Assembly (NCBI GenBank): GCA_003427395.1
Contig: BFEA01000143.1
Location: 1,723,787 to 1,745,802, forward strand
Direction: 5' to 3'
DNA: 22,016 nt
DNA from: Chara braunii
Taxonomy: Eukaryota; Streptophyta; Charophyceae; Charales; Characeae
Shown: positions 1 through 9,718 of the stretch, in pieces
Position numbering within the stretch: position 1 is the stretch's first letter
How the letters are laid out: each line of letters starts with the position of its first letter
Notes under the pieces: model-generated
What the model was told of the DNA's origin: nothing
Database searches by the model: none
What the model saw: only the letters and a program-made list of their open reading frames with translations
Made by a program: the position numbers and the translations under genes

Positions 1-34
1 GCCCGAAGGATTTTGCCATGAGCCAGAAGAGCCC
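1..34. other. Misplaced copy of bases 2377-2410 (chimeric read end)
   Basis: These 34 bases are identical to 2377-2410, which lies inside the older minus-strand LINE. They directly precede a Tn5 junction adapter, so they are the far end of a circularised mate-pair fragment and not genuine sequence at this position. They should be trimmed before any analysis of the left edge. Confidence 0.93.
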
Positions 35-72
35 CTGTCTCTTATACACATCTAGATGTGTATAAGAGACAG
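35..72. other. Nextera mate-pair junction adapter (Tn5 mosaic ends)
   Basis: A perfect 38-bp palindrome: the 19-bp Tn5 mosaic end CTGTCTCTTATACACATCT (35-53) is followed by its reverse complement (54-72). This is the known circularisation junction of Nextera mate-pair libraries. It is a synthetic library sequence, not a transposon of this organism. True genomic sequence starts at 73. Confidence 0.97.
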
Positions 73-118
73 GTGTGTGCTCAGTGCTCACCCTGTATTG
101 TGTGTTGATTGATTGCAG

Positions 119-361
119 GCTATTCTCGCTGTTCTCATTGGGACGATGACGTTTCTCGCATGGCATGTGGGCAATAAAAGCAGTTCTGAGACGGCGGTTG
201 ACCTTTCTCGTAAATACCAGCAGGAGTTCCTCCTACGCACAACAGATGACTTTGTGTCCTCCCTTAAAAGAAAGGCTCAGCTGGTAAGGATATCTGCGAG
301 CTTGCTGATGGATGAACAGCTTTTTCCATCTAACTTGAGTACGGCCGACTTTGATGCAAAG
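119..361 (+). CDS. Putative internal exon of a host membrane protein (partial)
   Basis: An open stretch of exactly 81 codons lies between a good 3' splice site (TTGATTGATTGCAG, ending at 118) and a good 5' splice site (AAG then GTGAGA, from 362), phase 0 on both sides. The translation starts with a hydrophobic segment (AILAVLIGTMTFLAWHVG) fit for one membrane helix. A polar, probably helical region follows (DLSRKYQQEFLLRTTDDFV, then SASLLMDEQLFPSNLSTADF). A membrane helix followed by a helical region resembles sensor-type receptors, such as the start of a CHASE-like extracellular domain, but no diagnostic motif is visible and no family is assigned. An alternative donor (CTG then GTAAGG, about 282) would shorten it. 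A following exon at 463-521 (acceptor TTTCTTTCAAG, open in the same phase, candidate donor GTAGTC) is possible but weak. Coding character is inferred from splice sites and open frame only. Confidence 0.5.
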
Positions 362-628
362 GTGAGAGCGACCATTTAACTTTTCATTTATCCAGCCTTC
401 TCTGTTTCGTTTTGTCGTTCTTTGGAAGACTTTCACTTTGTTCTTCCGACATTTCTTTCAAGAATACCGATTTTACAGGACTTCAGCCCAGCTTCCCAGG
501 GAGCTACCTGACAGCACCAGAGTAGTCATTCATTGTGTTAATCTTTTAGTCAGTGAGAACTTTTCATGGTTACGACCTGGATATCGGGATCCCAGTCCAG
601 ACTGTCCGGGTCTGGATGTGTGGCTGGA

Positions 629-714
629 CCCCCAATTTTTTTGGGGGGGTTTGTTGAACTTTTTTCTGGCCCTGCCAAACAGGGCCCGGATGACTAGAGC
701 TGAGACTAATTGTG

Positions 715-792
<78 letters not shown>

Positions 793-908
793 CACAAGTT
801 GGATACTGCCTTGAGGTAGGTATGGCCCAATTCGACCCCCGTTTGTGGACCTTCTGTGACTTCCCTTTTTTTCTGATGTCCCGATTTTTGACATCAGTCC
901 GGTCGGAC
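629..908. repeat. Cluster of short GC-rich hairpins
   Basis: Four short inverted repeats lie within 280 bp: CCCCCAA/TTGGGGG (629-635 with 641-647), GGCCCTG/CAGGGCC (668-674 with 680-686), CTGATGTC/GACATCAG (873-880 with 890-897) and GTCCG/CGGAC (897-908). A microsatellite separates the two pairs. No coding potential is seen; the apparent reading frames here come from the dinucleotide repeats. Confidence 0.6.
716..791. repeat. Compound (TG)n(GA)n microsatellite
   Basis: About 17 TG units (716-749) pass directly into about 21 GA units (749-791). The plus strand is therefore alternating purine-pyrimidine, then pure purine. Confidence 0.97.
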
Positions 909-1339
909 GTCCCACTGTGTCCGGGTTCGGGTCTGGCGCAACCATGGAAATTTTATCAGGAATATTTATTCAAAACAATGGAATACGGAGTGGCAAGAAG
1001 GCTCGACTAACCTGACACTCTGCATGCTGCTTGGAGAAAGCTTTTGTCAATTTCTCAAAATTGCCATTCCACTGATTCCAGGATGAATTGGACTCTACAC
1101 TGGTTCCTACTCCCTCGGCAAGTCAATCTCCTCCGCATTATGGTTGAGAGGCCCGGACGGACGACATTGGTTGCTTCCCTACGGATGGATGTATTACCCC
1201 TCACCCCTGCCCAAGTTAGCCTGATTGTACTCTTTTCGAGTCTTTTGTCTATATGTTTGTGGTGCTCACTGCTTAGTAAGGCTTGTGCATGTGACTCCTC
1301 CCTGGTGGCTCCTCTCAGCTGTATTGCTGTCGGATTCTC
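909..1339. other. Unassigned stretch
   Basis: No recognisable gene, RNA or repeat. The last 120 bases or so (1220-1339) may be the degraded finger region of the LINE tail that follows, since CLWC-like codons occur near 1254, but this is too eroded to call. Confidence 0.4.
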
Positions 1340-1580
1340 GTGAGCAAGCTAGAGCCAGCGAGGAACTCAATCACTAACAAAGCCTTCCCAACGGCTCACG
1401 TCACACTCTTACTAGGCCTAACACGCCCAGCTCATGGCAAGGATGCAAGGATATTCTTCCACACTTTAAGACTCGCATCCTTGTGGACGATTTGGAAATG
1501 CAGGTGCCAAGAAACGATTGACCACACATCCATGGGAGCGCAAGAAGCGTGGGAGGGAGTGTTGTACCTAGTGGAAGTTA
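1340..1580 (+). pseudogene. LINE ORF2 C-terminal tail fragment, plus orientation
   Basis: The plus-strand translation contains LWTIWKCRCQETIDH followed by SMGAQEAW. This aligns by eye with LWINWKARCKGTIEG and SIEERW in the large plus-strand LINE (about 13045-13120), i.e. the segment after the C-terminal CCHC finger of ORF2. The fragment is oriented opposite to the older LINE that begins at 1640, so it is either the 3' end of a separate copy or an inverted piece of the older one. It is far too short to be functional. Confidence 0.6.
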
Positions 1581-1582
1581 CT

Positions 1583-1654
1583 CGATTATGGACGTTTCTT
1601 GATTATGAACGTTTCTCGATTGTGGACGTTTCTCGCATCCTTATGGACATTTCT
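1583..1654. repeat. 17-bp imperfect tandem repeat, four units
   Basis: Units are CGATTATGGACGTTTCT (1583-1599), TGATTATGAACGTTTCT (1600-1616), CGATTGTGGACGTTTCT (1617-1633) and a longer divergent unit (1634-1654). The array sits exactly where a plus-oriented LINE tail meets the minus-oriented older LINE. Confidence 0.9.
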
Positions 1655-3551
1655 CGATTCCTAGTCTGCCTGATTTCCTCTTCCATGCCCATTCCGCTGG
1701 GTCGATTTCCAGGTCCTCTATACTCAAGAGTGATTCAAAGATATGGTGCTCCTCCCTTTTCGCAACTCTTACATTCCTTATTGTAAGTTCCGGTAGGGCA
1801 ATTTCTCCCGATGGGTTTCGGCTTAAGAGGCTTGTGGTTGTTCCTCAGTCTTTGATCAAGTACATGTCACAGATTAGCCAAGAGTTCCTTGGTCCTTCCC
1901 TCGTGCGGAACTGATACCGTGTGGTGGGGTTGTTTTTAGTCATTCTTGTTGCCCAGTCATCCGACTTCCATTTGCATGTACCTTCAGCAGCTGGAGCCAG
2001 CTCTCTGGGACAGCGATCAGGATATTGTTTAAGTTCTCTTGCAGATTGTGGCAGCCCTTCAAACATTCTCTTAGTTCTCCTACCGTTCTCCTTTGTCTGT
2101 ATCCTGCCATAGATGCTTGATTTGGCACACTCCTTTTTCTACCCATGCACCCCATTTTGTGTCCTTCTCGATTAAGGTCCAAGGTTTCCCCTGAGTATCT
2201 AACAGTGATTGGTTACAGAAAATTGGTTGCCTGAGAAGTTGAGAACTTTTTCCTTAGTTGTAGGTTCTCTCACTTTGGCAGGTAGGGTCCACATTTTCAT
2301 TAATTGTCTCCAAAAATAATTGTCTTGCTCTTCTTCTTGGTCTCCTTACTCCATTGTTTGCGATGCCCATTTCCTTGCCCGAAGGATTTTGCCATGAGCC
2401 AGAAGAGCCCGCTCATGATGTCAAGCGTTTTGTATCTAGCTAGTTGTATCATGCATAGCCCTAATTCATTCCGAGGGTAAGTTGTTGTAAGTTATCATTT
2501 TGAGAGTCCACTTTGTTTGTAGCACTTTGTTTTGTGTTTCTGGGTCAAGGATTCATAGTCCTCCCTTAGATTTTTTCAGAACGGCATACTTCCATGCTAC
2601 CTTTGTTGACTTTGGAGGGGTCCCCTGACCACAGATAGGCTGCTGCTCTTTTTCTCAGTTGGGCTCTTCGCTGTTTGGGCGGGCTCCGAATTGTGGTTGC
2701 GTACCACATCATTGAGAAGATTGATGTATTCAGGATAAAAGCCCTTCTGAATATAGGAGTATAAACAGTGGAGCAACTATCATCTTATTCATTATGGTTG
2801 GTGTCGTTACTTGGTTGGTGCCGTATTTGAACGCTTGGCCGCCTAAGAATCTGAGTGGTTTGTTGCCTCGTGCCCAGGTCATTTCCTTCAAGGCACTTTG
2901 TGGGGGGTCAGTTTGCGAGTCTAATAGCCACCAACCAATTGTTTTGGGCCAGTTAGTTTTCATCTCTGACGCTATTTGGGATGTTTGCATGGGTCGAGTA
3001 AGTGTTTGAAACAAGGAGTCCGATGAGCGTATTAGGACCGTCAGGTCGTCCACGAACATGATGGTAGTGGGAAGGCTAATTGGGTGTTGTATGTCCTCCA
3101 CCAATCTTTCGATCGAGAGGTATTTCCTTAGAGAGGAAGCAATGGCCTCCATGATGAAAAGAAAGATTGGGGCTTCCAAAGGGTCTTCCTGTCTTACTAA
3201 ACAGGAGATTCGATATCGTTGAAGCAAATGGTCATCGACCTGTACTCTTCCGTGGGCTTCCAAGTATAGGACTTGACAGTCTTGACCCCGTTTTCTGAGA
3301 TTTGGTCCTACCCTCATTCTTTTCATGCATTGTTGTAAGACGTTCCAGTTAACCTGGTCGTATGTTCATTCTTTTATCTTGAATGTATCTGACTGCTTCG
3401 TTAAGGGCCATTAGATCATCCAATATGAATCTTCTTTGAATAAATCCAGTCTGGTCAAGATGGAAGCAGTTCCTTGTTATTGTTCTTATTCTGTTGGCAA
3501 CGAGTTTGGCTAAAATTTTACATGTTACTGAGAGCAGAGAGATTTCCCTAT
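1640..3551 (-). pseudogene. Older LINE, 3' half of ORF2 (RT fingers to tail), minus strand
   Basis: Read from 3551 downwards, the translation resumes at EISLLSVTCKILAKLVANRI and continues through HLDQTGFIQRRFILDDLMAL, RQEDPLEAPIFLFIMEAI, MFVDDLTVLI (FVDD at 3056-3045) and EMKTNWPKTIGWW. Further on come AAAYLWSGDP (about 2650), LKGCHNLQENL (about 2040), DDWAT (about 1970) and SIEDLEIDPAEWAW (about 1715). Every block aligns in order with ORF2 of the inner plus-strand LINE. RT motif A (the FDFEKA stretch) is missing: the sequence jumps from IQDKRMN to YDQVNW near 3350. Frameshifts and stops are frequent. The 5' part of the same copy lies at 15900-20840, displaced by the inner insertion. The right edge is the target site duplication; the left edge is lost in the 17-bp repeat. 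Confidence 0.9.
3536..3551. repeat. Target site duplication, left copy (16 bp)
   Basis: AGAGAGATTTCCCTAT is identical to 15900-15915. It belongs to the RT of the older minus-strand LINE and was duplicated when the inner LINE integrated. Fusing the flanks at this sequence restores colinearity of the older RT across the YR-x-IS-LL motif. Confidence 0.93.
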
Positions 3552-4059
3552 GGGGCGGCAATTCGACGAGCATCCGAATTCGAAAGTTGTGCGACAACCC
3601 AACACTCGCGTCGAACCCGAATCCGGAAACGACAGCACTCGCCACTCTCAATCATAGTTTGTCCAACCATAGCCACACACCCCGGAGAAGAAAGCCGATG
3701 CGCGCGCCCAAGGCGCGGGCCCGCCTAGGTTGGCAACGCGTTTCCACCAAGCGGACAGAAGGCCGATAACATCGATGTACCAAGTTGGTTTTCGCGCCAA
3801 AGGGAGAAGAATCACCGGCGAGCAGCGGATGTCGGGGCCCTGTTGAGGAAACCTAGTGGCTAAGCGACAACACTGCTCTCGACGGATTTCAAGGTCACAC
3901 TCAAGTATCAATGTCGTTTATAGCGGGGACTTCTCCACAACGCTGAGGCTGCCCCGCATGAGGGATGAGGAACAAAGAACAGACAAACGAGGTTATCAGT
4001 ATAATGCATCAAGACATCCCTGCACGAACAGACTATGACAAAGTGAGAGCTAACCAAAA

Positions 4060-6231
4060 CTGAATTCCCCCCTCCACCAAATTCCCCCCCTCCCCCCCAC
4101 CCATTCTCCACCCTCTTTTCTCGCCATACCACTGGCTCTCTACACATAATCCTCGCCCATGATACCAACAAAAGAATCTCTGCCCCGGTCCGGTCCTTCC
4201 CTCCTTAGTCCGCGGCCCCTCGGTAGTCGTCTCCCCTTCTTACCCATTAACTCAGCCTAATACCCACCCCCCTCACACTGTCATCCCCTACACTGCCTTC
4301 CCCCCAACTAGACACAATCCCACCACGCTAAATCTACAGGATTTCCAATCCCGACCCTCAGCCATTCCACCCCACCATACCACAACCACATCCCCGAAGC
4401 TTCCTCGACATCTCGATCTATTTCCTCTTGCTCAACCCTCTACACAGCCCCCCCCACCAACAAATCTCTTCCGCCACAAATCCTCCGGGCCCCAAATGCT
4501 ATGATCTTGGGAAGCTAAAGCAACCGGTGTCCCTCCTCTGACTCTCACCCCCCCCGCCCCCATCAACTCGTCCAACCCCGGAAGACCCCCGTAGTCGATC
4601 CATACTACCGACAATCCTTCCGTCACACCGTCTTTAAGTGTACCCTCCCAGTCAATCCAGCAAGTACTAATAACACTTTGTTCTCCCCCCTACCGACTCA
4701 TTCCTCAGCCCGGACCCATCCCAACCCCGGACCCACCCCAATCCTTCCCTCAAACCGACTCATTCTTCTCCCCGGACCCATCCTAATCCCAACTCGGTCT
4801 CACCTCGGACGCCACCCCCCCCGCTCCATCTCAATCTCGATCCGATCCCCACCCCGATCCTTTTCCCATCACAACCTTCATCCCACCTCAACCCGCTATC
4901 CCATTCCTGACTCGTCCCCACCCCATTCTCGATTCCGAATCGCTCCCACCCCGGATCTAACCTGATCCCGATCCGCTTCCGACCCGATTCCATACCATCC
5001 CCGTATCATTCTCCTCACCGGATCTACTCCAATCCCGAATCGGTCCTACTCTGGGCGCTACCCCCCCTGTTTCCTCCCAATCCTAAATCGATCCCCCGCC
5101 CCGGTCCCTTCCCCATCACACTCTTTGTCTCACCCCAACCCGGCACCACAATCCTGATCCGTCCCCACCCCATCCCAGATTCCAATTCGTTCCCACCCCT
5201 CTCCCAATCGTGATCCTACCCAGACCCCGTCTCAGTCCCACCTCCAACCCCACCTAGATCCCCTCCCGACCTCACCTCGACCCTACCTCGATCCATCCCC
5301 GATCCCATCCCGATCCCAACCCGAGCCCCTCCCGACCCTAAACCGTTCCCTCCTCGATCCCAACCTGGTCTCGTTTCGAACCCCCTACCTTACCGGAACC
5401 TTCCCCACTCCCATTCCCGATCTTGACCTCACCCCGATCGCGTTCCATCTCCAATTCCGACCCCGCCTCGATCCCTTTCCGACTCCGTCGCGATCCCAAT
5501 CTTAGCCCATCCTGACCCCATCTCAACCCAACCGCGATCCCATTCAGATCCCACCCAGATCCCAACCTGGTCCCACCCTAATCCCAACCCGAGCCCCCCC
5601 CGACCCCAATCCGAGCCCAAACTGATTACTTTGGAACTACATACCGGCGTTTTTTACAATCTTCGTTCCCACTCCGATCCCCCTTCCCCAGATTCCAGTA
5701 AAAGCACTCGACATCCCCGATCCTAATTCATCCAGTCATCGAAGACACCTCCCCAATCCCAAAGCTGTTCGCCTCACCCATTCCGAACCTTCCCCCGCTC
5801 CAACACATCCCCCGACCCGCTCCCACATCTCAATCCTAACTCAAAATTACCTCCCCACCCACAGCGCCCCCGGCTCAACCTTCTTCACCCCGCTACCCCC
5901 CCTAGCACCTCAAATCTCCCCTTCACCACTTCTTACCCCTCCCTCCCTCCGTCTACTCCCCCCCCCAACAAGCAAACTATCGAGCCCCCCCCTGCCACTC
6001 TCGACCCTTTCCCGAACCAGATTCCAACCATTCGCGATTCCAACCCAACCTCGATCCCGCCACGACCCAATCCCCGTCCCCATCCCGATCTCGACCTCGT
6101 TTCCTCCTCTCCACCGTCTCGACCTCCTCCCGATCCTACTTCTGCCCCGACCACGATCACACCCGAACCTCAAATCAACTCCAGCTTCACGGTGATCGTC
6201 CTCCCACCCAACCAGACTTCCCCCATTTCCT
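4060..6231. repeat. C-rich, G-poor degenerate tract (about 2.2 kb)
   Basis: The plus strand is built from drifting variants of TCCCGATCCCAACC and CCCACCCC, with marked C-over-G asymmetry. Stretches such as 4800-5640 are almost wholly short C-blocks separated by GAT, AAC and TCG. There is no stable unit length, so it is a degenerate minisatellite-like tract and not a clean array. Reading frames here (Pro/Ser-rich on plus, Gly-rich on minus) come from composition and are not genes. Confidence 0.85.
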
Positions 6232-6252
6232 CCCCCCCCCCCCCCCCCCCAA

Positions 6253-6304
<52 letters not shown>
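6232..6304. repeat. Poly(C) tract: 19 C, AAAA, 50 C
   Basis: Two homopolymer C runs (6232-6250 and 6255-6304) are split only by AAAA. They end 60 bases before the ORF1 start codon. The true length is uncertain because such runs are error-prone in sequencing. Confidence 0.93.
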
Positions 6305-6364
6305 ACCCACCTACACACGTATTCATTCAGCTCGGAAGAGAGAGAAGAACCATCGGTTAGAGCA

Positions 6365-8825
6365 ATGGAGGGAATGCGAATTGAAACACAGAACTGGCTC
6401 GCAGAACAGACTAGAACAACATTGATAAAAACCACCAAATGTATTGACCACGGGGGGAACAAAAAAGAAGAAGTGGTGGTCTATGAATGTCCGAGGGAAC
6501 TGACGACCAAGCAAGGGGAACTCCACAGGAAACACGCAGTGCTTTTCACTTTTTCCAAAAAAAGCCAAGAACTCGACAGACAGGCTAAATTGAAATGGAT
6601 CTGGGAGAAATTGAAAACACTGGAACCAATTCAGGGGCAAGAACCGAAAGTGTCATTTCACCCGAGGACAAGAAACGTCATCATGGTCTTGTGTGTGGAA
6701 GAAGCACTTGCCGATTTTTTGAAGAACAAGTGTTTCACCTGCAACTCGTCGATGGTCACAGTGCACCCTTGGAAACAAGCAGCCAACTATCAGCAGACAC
6801 CCTTCAGGTACAGGCAAGAACTAATCAAAAAGCATTTCTGGATTCAATTCGATATGTACCAGAGGGAATGCATGGCAGCGTGAAAGAGAGGGTCATAATG
6901 GAATACGGACACTTCAAAGAAGTACGGTGGATAGTCTCAACCCCGGATTTTCTAACACCACAGCACAATCAGATGACAGTAGTTTTGGAAACGGGAGACA
7001 GTTCAGCCCCCTTCACCCCAGACGAATGGTTCTTTTCGCAGGAAAACAAAATCATCAGGATAACAGTGTCAAGCAAAAGCAATCCATTATGCTTCAAGTG
7101 TAGAAAAAGGGGTCACCTGGGGACAGATGCCAACTACCCGAAAACAAGAGAGACTGCAAAACCCAAACCACTTAAAATAGCAAATCTTTTGGAAGTAACC
7201 AACAAAAAAGGTTATTGGTACATCCCAGAAGATCAATATGCAGGTTGGGTGTTTAATGACAATCTGGATACCCCGGACTGGGTCTGGACCATCAATGGGG
7301 AGTCGACTCCCAGACCGGATATGTACCCGCCCTTCGACAGCAGATGGCAAACACTCAAAACAGAAAGAAAATCTCCTAAATGCTTCATCAAAGACCCAGT
7401 GATACACGTGAACGCACTGAAGCAAGAGATCTGGGAGAAAGACTTACGAGCAGACCTTCAAACAATACAGGAAACCACAGAAAGAGAATGGGTGAATGCA
7501 GTCAAACGTCATCTGGAAGAGGAGAAAACAAGGGGGGAACAAACCAGGCAGAAAACATATTCCAGAAGATCACAGAGGGGAAGGGGAAAATCCAACCAAG
7601 GACAGGGGATTGAGGCAGAGGGAACAGATCAAAGCATGGAAGGGGGCGCAAGAGACACAATGATGAAAGAAGGGGAGGAAGGGGAAAACCCGACAGTGGG
7701 GGGTAAGAGGAAACACATTGAAGGCCAAAAGGAAAGAGAGGACATATAGGAGGAACAAGGCAACTCGGAATTGGAAAAGTACCCATGGTCAGACAAATAG
7801 GAAAAGGAACTGTTGGAGTACATCCAGACCTATGAAAGATTGAGACAAGACAATTTTGAGCTACAGTTGATTCTGCACAGGGAAGAACAAAAAAGCAAAC
7901 AGAATGCAGAAAACCCCAACCCATCGCAACTAATCCCGCTGTCTGAGAATCCATTTGCTCCATTGGAAAGGGAAGAGAAACTGGCTACCTTGTTCGCAGA
8001 AAAATACGCTGCAACCAAGGAAGATCTGGAAATGGAATTTGAAGGAGTCAATTCAGGCATGTCGAAGGAGAAGAATCAAAACAAGGAGGCAAAGTTGCCA
8101 AGCTACAAACCTTCGCAAGTTCTGATGGACCAAGGTAAACAACAGGGGCCGGAGGAACAAAGCAGGATGTTGTCAACAACCACACAGTCGGGCATTCAAG
8201 TTGAGGCACTGTATGCCCAAAACAACCGGCTAATTGACCTGAACCGGGAAATGTCCCTGCGCACAGTGACAGTCTAGGACCTGCATCACAAGGCTCATGA
8301 AGAGTTCTGGAAGAGGGCAGAAAAAGAAGCAAGCACCCTACTCCCATCAAGAGCGGTAATCCCTATCCAAAAGGACCCGCTAACAGAGGATTGGAAGATA
8401 GCAGTCCACGAAGACCTATCAGTAATGAGATGGAAACTGGGACAAAAGAGAGAAGATGTGTTGAAAAAGATCAGCAAGGGGAAAAAACCAATCTTCATGG
8501 GGCTTGCAGACAAACAGCAAAAGGAAGGAGAGGAGGAACACTTGGAAACAGACAAAGAATCTGAGGGAGAAATTCTAACACAAAGGATGCAAGACCATTG
8601 ATAGTCTGGTTGGATCAAGGATCAGAACTCTCTGAAGACTTGCAGTGGAAACCATGGTGGTGGATGGCGACACTACCATTAACAGCCTTAGGAGGTGCAA
8701 CAACCATGACTCAAAATGCAGTAGCACTTGCAACATTGGTGGAATCAGGAGCACTGGGACAGGATGAGAACAGGCTACCATCCTATCTCACCCCACTAGA
8801 GGAGGACACGGGCAGCAGCTCTTAA
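6365..8825 (+). pseudogene. Inner LINE ORF1 (gag-like, zinc knuckle), broken
   Basis: The start is ATG at 6365, the first after the poly(C). Frame 2 is open to 6883; homology then continues in frame 1 (from about 6850) to TAG at 7747. It reads on past further TAG codons at 7798 and 8275 to a TGA near 8599, then shifts to the frame ending at 8825. Ignoring breaks, it is about 820 codons, long for a LINE ORF1. The N-terminal part is basic and mixed (residues 1-170). A zinc knuckle CFKCRKRGHLGTDA (7090-7131) has C-x2-C-x4-H, but Ala replaces the last Cys. Next comes a Trp/Tyr-rich block, GYWYIPEDQYAGWVF (about 7210-7254), also present in the older copy. It is followed by a basic Lys/Arg/Gln-rich region (about 7480-7740) and a Glu/Lys/Gln-rich, probably coiled-coil region (about 7800-8590). 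The inferred role is binding element RNA in the ribonucleoprotein. Confidence 0.85.
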
Positions 8826-8875
8826 ATATAGAAGGATAAACACAAGTCTCAAAGGAAGATCACTCACAATAAGTC

Positions 8876-9690
8876 ATGAAGGCACCAAGGGGGGACCTGG
8901 TGATTCAGTCTTGGAACGTGAGGGGGCTAGCAATTGTCCTGACAAACCCGCAAAAGTGGAGTTGCCTGCTGAACATAACAGGCTGGAATGGCGCAAGCCC
9001 CCCGGACTTACTCTGTCTCCAAGAAACACATATCACTAACACCCCAACACACAGTACAATAGAAAAAGAAATCATAGGTAGATTAAAAAACTGCACTGCA
9101 ACAGTCTCAGCGCACAGCCCGCAATCAGCCTCAGCAGGCATCATCACCTTAGTACACAACCGCGCACTAGCCACATACCAATTACAAGTAGTATCAACGG
9201 TAACGGACCCAGTAAGCGGCAGATGGACCAAATTGGAGTTAACACTCAAGGGAGAAGATATCATTTTAATAAATCTATATGCCCCAAACTCATCAGCAGA
9301 GAGAGTGACCTTTTTCGAAAAGGTAGGAAGTCTAATACAACTGCAAAAACACGTGATTCTGGTGGGAGACTGGAACACCACCCCAAACCCCCAGCTGGAC
9401 AGAATCTCATGGGCACAACAAACCTCGCAAGATCCAGCGGAGACGACTTTGGCCCACTTAGCTACAGAGAATAACCTTAAAGACCCCTATAGGATCCTTA
9501 ACCCAGAGAAAAAAGACTAAACTTGTATTAGGAAAACAATGCAGGGCAGAACTTCCTTCTCAAGGATAGATTTCTTCCTCGTATCAGATTCCTTGGAAGG
9601 AGCGGTTATAGGCACCACAATAGGAAAAATTCCCCATTATTAGGGATACGATCACAACCTGATTGACATAAACTTAGCTTTATCCCTAGA
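8876..9690 (+). pseudogene. Inner LINE ORF2: APE-type endonuclease domain
   Basis: ORF2 starts at ATG 8876, 50 bases after ORF1 stops. The apurinic-endonuclease-like motifs appear in order: IQSWNVRGL (Asn of motif I), LLCLQETH (catalytic Glu), LINLYAPNSS, VILVGDWNTTP (Asp/Asn), SRIDFFLVSDSL (about 9555-9592) and GYDHNLID (terminal Asp-His, about 9645). This domain nicks the target DNA strand that primes reverse transcription. In-frame stops at 9518-9520 (TAA) and in HY*GYDHN (TAG, about 9641) break it. The reading frame otherwise continues unchanged into the RT linker. Confidence 0.92.
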
Positions 9691-9718
9691 TAACTCCCCC
9701 GAGAAAAGTTTTTTCAAG

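Larger units (their letters stand above)
3552..6364 (+). other. 5' leader of the inner LINE
   Basis: This covers everything from the 5' target-site junction to the ORF1 start. The first 490 bases or so have mixed composition with a GC-rich self-complementary patch (about 3696-3723). The remainder is the C-rich tract listed separately. LINE 5' UTRs normally carry the internal promoter, so promoter function is expected for the first part; no specific element can be identified. Confidence 0.7.

Noticed and set aside
35-72. A native Tn5-like transposon end
   Set aside because: The two mosaic ends abut exactly as in the library junction, and the flanking 34 bases are a displaced copy of 2377-2410.
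438-1010. 190-codon plus-strand ORF with (CV)n and (RE)n
   Set aside because: The frame is open only because it crosses a (TG)n(GA)n microsatellite; there is no domain and no splice support.
4060-6231. Telomere or regular satellite array
   Set aside because: There is no constant unit; the words drift and only the C bias is shared.
5910-6462. Glycine-rich minus-strand ORFs
   Set aside because: They are the complement of the C-rich and poly(C) tract; the residues reflect composition only.
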